In this document: piece after piece, positions 20,775 to 25,005 of the stretch | How the letters are laid out: each line of letters starts with the position of its first letter | How positions within the stretch are numbered: position 1 is the stretch's first letter | DNA from: CAYGLV01 sp964351025 | Lineage (GTDB): Bacteria > Actinomycetota > Thermoleophilia > Gaiellales > Gaiellaceae | NCBI GenBank assembly: GCA_964351025.1 | Contig: CAYGLV010000036.1 | Location: 1-25,005, forward strand | DNA length: 25,005 nucleotides | Reading direction: 5' to 3' | The notes under the pieces: generated by a model | The model's database searches: none | Told to the model about the DNA's origin: nothing | Seen by the model: only the letters and a program-made list of their open reading frames with translations | Translations under genes and position numbers: made by a program

Positions 20775-22019
20775 CTACGTCTGTGCGGCGACCCAGACGA
20801 TCGTCTTCGAGGCCAGCCGGTCGAGTGCCTGAACGCTGAGCTCGAGGTGCTCCTCCTTCGTGTCCTCGAGCTTCGTGTGTGAGAGCCCGCGCAGGCTCTG
20901 CACGAACAGCATCACCGTCGGCACTCCGGCCTGGGCGACCTCGGCGGCGTCGTGCAGCGGCCCGCTCGGCAGCCGGTGGGAGGTGCCGGCGACCTCGCGG
21001 ATCGCCGCGTCGCAGAAGTCCACCAGCTGGGAGTGGAAGAGGATCGGCGGGATCGCCCAGAGCCGCTCCCACTCGACCTCGATGTTCTCCTCGGCGGCGA
21101 AACGCCTTGACGCCTCCTGCGCGGCTGCGAGCATCGAAGCGAGCTTGCCCGCGTCGAGGTGTCGCTGGTCGAGCAGCTGCTCGGCGGTCTCGACGACGGA
21201 CGTGACGATGCCCGGCCTGCAGACCACCCCGCCGCTGGTACACACCGCGCCGCCGCCGGTGGCGCGGGCGATGTCGCGGATCTCGAGCGCGAGCTTCGCC
21301 GCGCCGGCCAGCGCATCGCGGCGCTGGTCCATGGGGGTCGAGCCGGCGTGGGCCGCCTGCCCGCGCCAGGTGACCCGATGGCGCTCGACGCCGAACGTGC
21401 CGAGCACGGCGCCGAGCGGGAGGTTCAGCGATTCGAGCACCGGGCCCTGCTCGATGTGCAGCTCGAGGTAGGCGGCGGCCAGCTCGAGCTGGCTCCGGGC
21501 CCCGAGCGCGCGGTCGAGATCCACCCCGTGGGCGGCGAGCGCGTCGGGCAGCGCGACGCCGTCCCGGTCCGTGAGCTTGCGCAGCTCCTCTTGGTCGCGC
21601 ATCGAGCCGCCGGCCGCGCTCGAGCCGAGGAGGCTACGGCCGAAGCGGGCGCCCTCCTCGTCGGCCCAGTTGACGAGTCGCACCGTGACGGCGGGCTCGC
21701 CTTCCTCGGCGATCCGGCGTAGCACCTCGACCGCTGCGAGGACGTTGAGGGAGCCGTCGAGCCAGCCGCCGTTCGGGACGGAGTCCATGTGGCCGCCGAG
21801 CACGACGGACCGCTCGGAGCGGCCGCGCAGCGTCCACCAGCGATTGCCGGCCTCGTCCGTCTCCGCTTCGAGCGGCAGGCCGGCAAGCTTGGTCGCGAGC
21901 CATTCCTGTGCCAGGGCCCACGTCTCCGTCCAGGCGACGCGCTGCGCGCCGTTCTCGTCTCCGGTGAGCTGCCGCAGCTCCTTGAGCTCCGCGACCGTGC
22001 GGCTCGGCTGAAGGGGCAT
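20775..22019 (-). CDS. M20-family Zn-dependent N-carbamoyl-beta-alanine/N-carbamoyl-amino acid (allantoate-type) amidohydrolase
   Basis: The 414-residue enzyme belongs to the hydantoinase/carbamylase branch of M20. Metal ligands and catalytic acids are present: H77 in GGHMDSVPNGG, D88 in LDGSLNVLAA, E121/E122 in NWADEEGARFG, H188 in ELHIEQGPVLE, and the C-terminal His in GLSHTKLED. GPLHDAAEVAQAGVPTVMLF is also typical. Enzymes here remove a carbamoyl group, releasing CO2 and ammonia, from N-carbamoyl-beta-alanine, N-carbamoyl-L-amino acids or allantoate. With the semialdehyde dehydrogenase and class III aminotransferase next to it, beta-ureidopropionase is the best fit. ATG 22019 lies six bases after a TAGGCT box with no Shine-Dalgarno. 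It points the same way as the LLM gene, 56 bases away. Confidence 0.87.
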   Translation of the reverse strand: MPLQPSRTVAELKELRQLTGDENGAQRVAWTETWALAQEWLATKLAGLPLEAETDEAGNRWWTLRGRSERSVVLGGHMDSVPNGGWLDGSLNVLAAVEVLRRIAEEGEPAVTVRLVNWADEEGARFGRSLLGSSAAGGSMRDQEELRKLTDRDGVALPDALAAHGVDLDRALGARSQLELAAAYLELHIEQGPVLESLNLPLGAVLGTFGVERHRVTWRGQAAHAGSTPMDQRRDALAGAAKLALEIRDIARATGGGAVCTSGGVVCRPGIVTSVVETAEQLLDQRHLDAGKLASMLAAAQEASRRFAAEENIEVEWERLWAIPPILFHSQLVDFCDAAIREVAGTSHRLPSGPLHDAAEVAQAGVPTVMLFVQSLRGLSHTKLEDTKEEHLELSVQALDRLASKTIVWVAAQT

Positions 22020-22025
22020 GGATAC

Positions 22026-22031
22026 AGCCTA
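22026..22031 (-). promoter_or_regulatory. Putative -10 box (TAGGCT) of the M20 hydrolase gene, leaderless arrangement
   Basis: On the minus strand TAGGCT is followed by GTATCC and the ATG at 22019. It starts two bases after the terminator hairpin of the upstream dehydrogenase gene, so the terminator's T run and the promoter share bases. Confidence 0.5.
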
Positions 22032-22033
22032 AA

Positions 22034-22068
22034 CCGGCGGTTCCCACTTTGAAAGCGGGAACCGCCGG
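22034..22068 (-). terminator. 12-bp hairpin terminator after the semialdehyde dehydrogenase gene
   Basis: CCGGCGGTTCCC (22034-22045) and GGGAACCGCCGG (22057-22068) form a perfect 12-bp stem around an 11-base loop that is itself partly self-complementary (CTTTGAAAG). Read on the minus strand it starts 13 bases after the dehydrogenase stop and is followed by TTTAGG, a short T run. Read on the plus strand no T run follows. Confidence 0.8.
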
Positions 22069-22081
22069 AGTAGCTCAGGCC

Positions 22082-23608
22082 CTAGCGCGTCTGCGGGAAG
22101 CCGAGGTTCACGCGGCTCGTCGCCGGGTCGGGCCAGCGGCTCGTGACGACCTTCGAGCGCGTGTAGAAATTGATCCCCTCCGGCCCGTAGATGTGTGAAT
22201 CGCCGAAGAGCGACGCCTTCCAGCCGCCGAACGAGTAGAACGCGACCGGCACGGGGATCGGCACGTTGATTCCGACCATCCCGACCTCGACGTCGAACTG
22301 GAACTGCCGGGCGACGCCGCCGTCGCGGGTGAAGATCGCCGTTCCGTTCCCGTAGGGGTTCTCGTTGACGAGCTTCAGCGCCTCGTCGTAGGTCGCGACC
22401 CGGACGACGCCGAGCACAGGCCCGAAGATCTCGTCCCGGTAGCAGTCCATCTCGGGCGTCACGTCGTCGAGCAGCGAGACCCCGAGGAAGAAGCCGTCGC
22501 CGCCCGCGCCCTCGCGGCCGTCGGCGACGATGGTCGCGCCCTGCGCAGCCCCCGTCTCGATGTGCGAGGCGACCTTGTCGCGGTGCTCCCGGGTGATCAG
22601 CGGCCCCATCTCCGACTCGGGGTCCATCCCGTCACCGACCTTGATCTTCGGCAGGCGGGTCGTGATCGCGGCGACCAGCGGGTCGGCCACTTCGCCGACC
22701 GCGACGACGATCGAGACCGCCATGCAGCGCTCGCCGGCGGAGCCGTAGGCCGCGCTGACCGCGGCGTCGGCGGCCATGTCGATGTCCGCGTCCGGCAGCA
22801 CGATCATGTGGTTCTTCGCTCCGCCGAGCGCCTGCACGCGCTTGCCGTGCTTCGTGCCGGTCTCGTAGATGTAACGGGCGATCGGCGTGGAGCCGACGAA
22901 GCTGATCGCGCTGACGTCGGGGTGCTCGAGCAGCGCGTTCACGGCCACCTTGTCGCCCTGGACGACGTTGAAGACTCCGTCCGGCACGCCGGCTTCCTTC
23001 AGCAGCTCGGCTGTGAGGAGGGAGGCGGAGGGGTTCTTCTCGGAAGGCTTCAGCACGAAGGTGTTGCCGCACGCAAGCGCCGGGGCCCACATCCACATGG
23101 GCACCATCGCCGGGAAGTTGAAGGGCGTGATGCCGGCGACGACGCCGACCGGCTGCCTGATCGAGTAGACGTCCACGCCGCCGGAGGCCTGCTCGGAGAA
23201 GCTCCCCTTGAGCAGTGTCGGGATGCCGCAGGCGAACTCGATCACCTCGAGACCGCGGGCGACCTCCCCCAGCGCGTCGGACGTCACCTTCCCGTGCTCG
23301 AGCGTCAGCAGCCGTGCGAGGTCCGCGCGGTGCTCGTGCATGAGCTCGCGGATCCGGAAGAACAGCTCCGCGCGCTTCGAGAGCGAGACTGCGCGCCAGG
23401 CGGGGAAGGCGGCTTTGGCAGCCTGGACGGCACGGTCGATCTCCTCGACGGTGGCGAAGTCCACGGCTCCCGACTGCTCGCCGGTCGCCGGGTTCCAGAC
23501 AGGGCCGCTACGGCCCGATTCGCCGGGCACTGCTGCCCCGCCGATCCAGTGGCTGATGCGTGGGACGTCCGCGCCCTGCGCGGCAGGGGCTTCTGCGATT
23601 TCGGTCAT
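22082..23608 (-). CDS. mmsA: CoA-acylating methylmalonate/malonate-semialdehyde dehydrogenase (MmsA/IolA type)
   Basis: The 508-residue enzyme oxidises malonate or methylmalonate semialdehyde to acetyl- or propionyl-CoA with NAD+, CoA and loss of CO2. Unlike ordinary ALDHs it lacks the general-base Glu in the LELGG position and reads ALGGAKNHMIVLPDADID there. The catalytic cysteine is C295 in GSAGERCMAVS. Other MmsA marks are ITPFNFPAMVPMWMWAPALACGN, KPSEKNPSAS, EMDCYRDEIFGPVL and the end NFYTRSKVVTSRWP. GAGGAGGAG before ATG 23608 fixes the start. The aminotransferase diverges from it 50 bases away, and the M20 hydrolase follows after a terminator. The set fits beta-alanine or 3-aminoisobutyrate breakdown. 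Identity is very secure; the in vivo substrate is inferred. Confidence 0.93.
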   Translation of the reverse strand: MTEIAEAPAAQGADVPRISHWIGGAAVPGESGRSGPVWNPATGEQSGAVDFATVEEIDRAVQAAKAAFPAWRAVSLSKRAELFFRIRELMHEHRADLARLLTLEHGKVTSDALGEVARGLEVIEFACGIPTLLKGSFSEQASGGVDVYSIRQPVGVVAGITPFNFPAMVPMWMWAPALACGNTFVLKPSEKNPSASLLTAELLKEAGVPDGVFNVVQGDKVAVNALLEHPDVSAISFVGSTPIARYIYETGTKHGKRVQALGGAKNHMIVLPDADIDMAADAAVSAAYGSAGERCMAVSIVVAVGEVADPLVAAITTRLPKIKVGDGMDPESEMGPLITREHRDKVASHIETGAAQGATIVADGREGAGGDGFFLGVSLLDDVTPEMDCYRDEIFGPVLGVVRVATYDEALKLVNENPYGNGTAIFTRDGGVARQFQFDVEVGMVGINVPIPVPVAFYSFGGWKASLFGDSHIYGPEGINFYTRSKVVTSRWPDPATSRVNLGFPQTR

Positions 23609-23611
23609 ACG

Positions 23612-23620
23612 CTCCTCCTC
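23612..23620 (-). promoter_or_regulatory. Shine-Dalgarno GAGGAGGAG of mmsA, with a possible -10 box upstream
   Basis: GAGGAGGAG stands three bases before ATG 23608. On the same strand TACCCT (23638-23633) could be the -10 box, giving a leader of about 18 bases. This shares the 50-base divergent gap with the aminotransferase promoter. Confidence 0.5.
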
Positions 23621-23644
23621 GAGTGTGGATGGAGGGTAGCGCGT

Positions 23645-23650
23645 TAGGAT
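23645..23650 (+). promoter_or_regulatory. Putative -10 box (TAGGAT) of the aminotransferase gene
   Basis: TAGGAT is followed by eight bases and the ATG at 23659, without a Shine-Dalgarno. An earlier ATG at 23649 is in another frame and leads into a frame without family similarity. Confidence 0.42.
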
Positions 23651-23658
23651 GGAAATGC

Positions 23659-25005
23659 ATGGCCACCATCGAGACGAACCCGGCCGAGGGCGCGCGCGTT
23701 GTCGCGGAGGACCGCGACCACGTCATCCACTCGTGGTCGGTGAACTCGGCGATCTCACCGCTCGCGGTCGCCGGCGCCGAAGGCCGCTACTTCTGGGACT
23801 ACGAGGGCACGCGCTACCTCGATTTCGCGTCGCAGCTCGTCAACGTCTCGATCGGACACCAGCACCCGAAGCTCGTGGCCGCGCTCAAGGAGCAGGCCGA
23901 CCGGCTCTGCACGATCGGCCCGCCGATGGCGAACGACAAACGCTCCGAGCTCGCGCGCCTGATCGCCGAGGTGATGCCCGGCGACCTCAACCGCACGTTC
24001 TTCACGAACGGCGGCGCGGAGGCGAACGAGAACGCCGTCAAGGCCGCTCGCTGGGCGACGGGCCGGCACAAGATCATCGCTCGCTATCGCAGCTACCACG
24101 GCGCGACGGCGGGCGCGGTCACGCTCACCGGCGACCCGCGCCGCTGGTTCGCCGAGCCGGGCCTGCCCGGCGTCGTGCGCATGTTCGATCCCTACACGTA
24201 CCGCTGCCCGGCCGGCCATCCCGATCCGTGCCCGGTCTGCTCCGGCGGCCCGCACCTCGAGGAGATCCTCCAGTACGAGGGCGCGCACACGGTCGCCGCG
24301 GTGATCCTCGAGACGGTCACCGGCACGAACGGTCTCATCGTGCCGCCCGACGGCTACCTGCAGTCGATTCGCGAGACCTGCGACCGGCACGGGATCCTGC
24401 TGATCGCAGACGAGGTGATGGCCGGCTTCGGCCGCACCGGCAAGTGGTTCGCGTGCGAGCACTGGGACGTCGTCCCGGACATCATCACGACGGCCAAGGG
24501 AATCAACTCCGGCTACGTGCCGCTCGGCGCGATGACGGTGCGCGAGCACGTCTACGACGCGCTCAAGGACAAGTTCTTCGGCGGTGGGCTCACCTACTCC
24601 GGTCACCCGCTCGCCTGCGCGGTCGCCGTCGCGTCGATCGAGGCGTTCAGGGAGGAGGAGGTCGTCGAGAACGCGGCCGAGCAGGGCGACTACCTGCGGG
24701 GCGCGCTCGCCGGACTCCAGGCCCGCCATCCGTCGGTCGGCGACGTGCGCGGTCTCGGCCTCTTCTGGGGGCTCGAGCTCGTACGGAATCGGGCCACGAA
24801 GGAAATGCTCGTTCCGTTCAACGCCGGGGGTGAGGCGGCTGTCCCTGTCCAACGGCTCACGAAGGCGGCCATGGAGAAGGGGCTCTACCTCTTCGTCCAC
24901 TGGAACGTCGTGATGATCTGCCCCCCGCTGACGATCACCCGCGAGGAGCTCGACGAGGGCCTGGCCGTCCTCGACGAAGTGCTCGCGATCGCGGACGAGT
25001 ACTAC
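23659..25005 (+). CDS. Class III PLP-dependent aminotransferase (omega-amino acid/beta-alanine:pyruvate type), 3' partial
   Basis: The first 449 residues are in the window and the frame is open to the last base, so the stop lies beyond it; little can be missing. Class III features are FWDYEGTRYLDF, NVSIGHQHPK, FFTNGGAEANENAVKAAR, YHGATAGAV, LLIADEVMAGFGRTG and the PLP lysine K280 in TTAKGINSGYVPLGA, then GLTYSGHPLACA. Members move an amino group from an omega- or beta-amino acid to pyruvate or 2-oxoglutarate. Beside mmsA and the carbamoyl hydrolase, beta-alanine or 3-aminoisobutyrate is the likely donor. An unusual short insert carries C183, H187, C191 and C194 (RCPAGHPDPCPVC), spaced like a metal knuckle. 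It diverges from mmsA. Confidence 0.88.
   Translation, partial: MATIETNPAEGARVVAEDRDHVIHSWSVNSAISPLAVAGAEGRYFWDYEGTRYLDFASQLVNVSIGHQHPKLVAALKEQADRLCTIGPPMANDKRSELARLIAEVMPGDLNRTFFTNGGAEANENAVKAARWATGRHKIIARYRSYHGATAGAVTLTGDPRRWFAEPGLPGVVRMFDPYTYRCPAGHPDPCPVCSGGPHLEEILQYEGAHTVAAVILETVTGTNGLIVPPDGYLQSIRETCDRHGILLIADEVMAGFGRTGKWFACEHWDVVPDIITTAKGINSGYVPLGAMTVREHVYDALKDKFFGGGLTYSGHPLACAVAVASIEAFREEEVVENAAEQGDYLRGALAGLQARHPSVGDVRGLGLFWGLELVRNRATKEMLVPFNAGGEAAVPVQRLTKAAMEKGLYLFVHWNVVMICPPLTITREELDEGLAVLDEVLAIADEYY

Noticed and set aside
1..25005. Mobile elements, CRISPR arrays, rRNA, phage genes or integration sites
   Set aside because: I saw no transposase or integrase motifs, regularly spaced repeats or rRNA. 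The tRNA-Phe gene is not followed by a repeat of its 3' end within the window, so there is no sign of an att site.

Overview
This is a very GC-rich stretch of bacterial chromosome, densely packed with genes on both strands. It has no insertion sequence, prophage, CRISPR array or rRNA. The gene mix suggests an actinobacterium of the Thermoleophilia (Gaiellales/Solirubrobacterales-like) type: an MptA/B-like mannosyltransferase, an F420-type luciferase-like oxidoreductase, a UbiA prenyltransferase resembling the futalosine-pathway MqnP, and cytochrome c maturation by System I (Ccm). The lineage is an inference from gene content and base composition, not a database result.

Layout. (1) 1-2491 (+): the 3' part of a polytopic GT-C mannosyltransferase, then moeA (molybdenum insertion). 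(2) 2495-6546: a membrane-anchored M28-peptidase-like protein on the minus strand, divergent from a two-component pair (OmpR-family regulator and HAMP histidine kinase) that overlaps by ATGA. (3) 6601-8240 (+): an HtrA/DegP-type protease and a small RsbW-like ATPase. (4) 8276-11653 (+): aldehyde dehydrogenase, moaC, mog and ubiA/mqnP, every junction a 4-base start/stop overlap. (5) 11802-15698 (+): ccmA, ccmB, ccmC and ccmD, then a divergent hemC-like gene and a SAM hydrolase gene. (6) 15699-18565 (-): an amidase and an NCS2/AzgA purine permease. (7) 18656-19691 (+): tRNA-Phe, a clear terminator, and arginase. (8) 19699-25005: an F420-type LLM oxidoreductase, an M20 carbamoyl-amide hydrolase and a CoA-acylating methylmalonate/malonate-semialdehyde dehydrogenase on the minus strand, with a class III aminotransferase on the plus strand that runs off the end. 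Region 8 looks like part of a reductive pyrimidine (uracil/thymine to beta-amino acid to acyl-CoA) catabolic locus. With the purine permease, amidase and arginase it makes the right half of the window a nitrogen-salvage neighbourhood.

Main points of interest. The HemC homologue lacks the cysteine that carries the dipyrromethane cofactor, and it is translationally coupled to a SAM hydrolase. The M28-like membrane protein keeps the fold but has lost nearly all metal-binding and catalytic residues. CcmC has a changed WWD motif. A repeated TANNNT box lies 6-9 bases before several start codons that lack a Shine-Dalgarno sequence, which suggests leaderless transcription. Several strong palindromes sit in intergenic regions: a parS-like one before htrA, one over a putative -10 before hemC, one before ccmA, and a 12-bp terminator hairpin that runs straight into the promoter of the M20 hydrolase.
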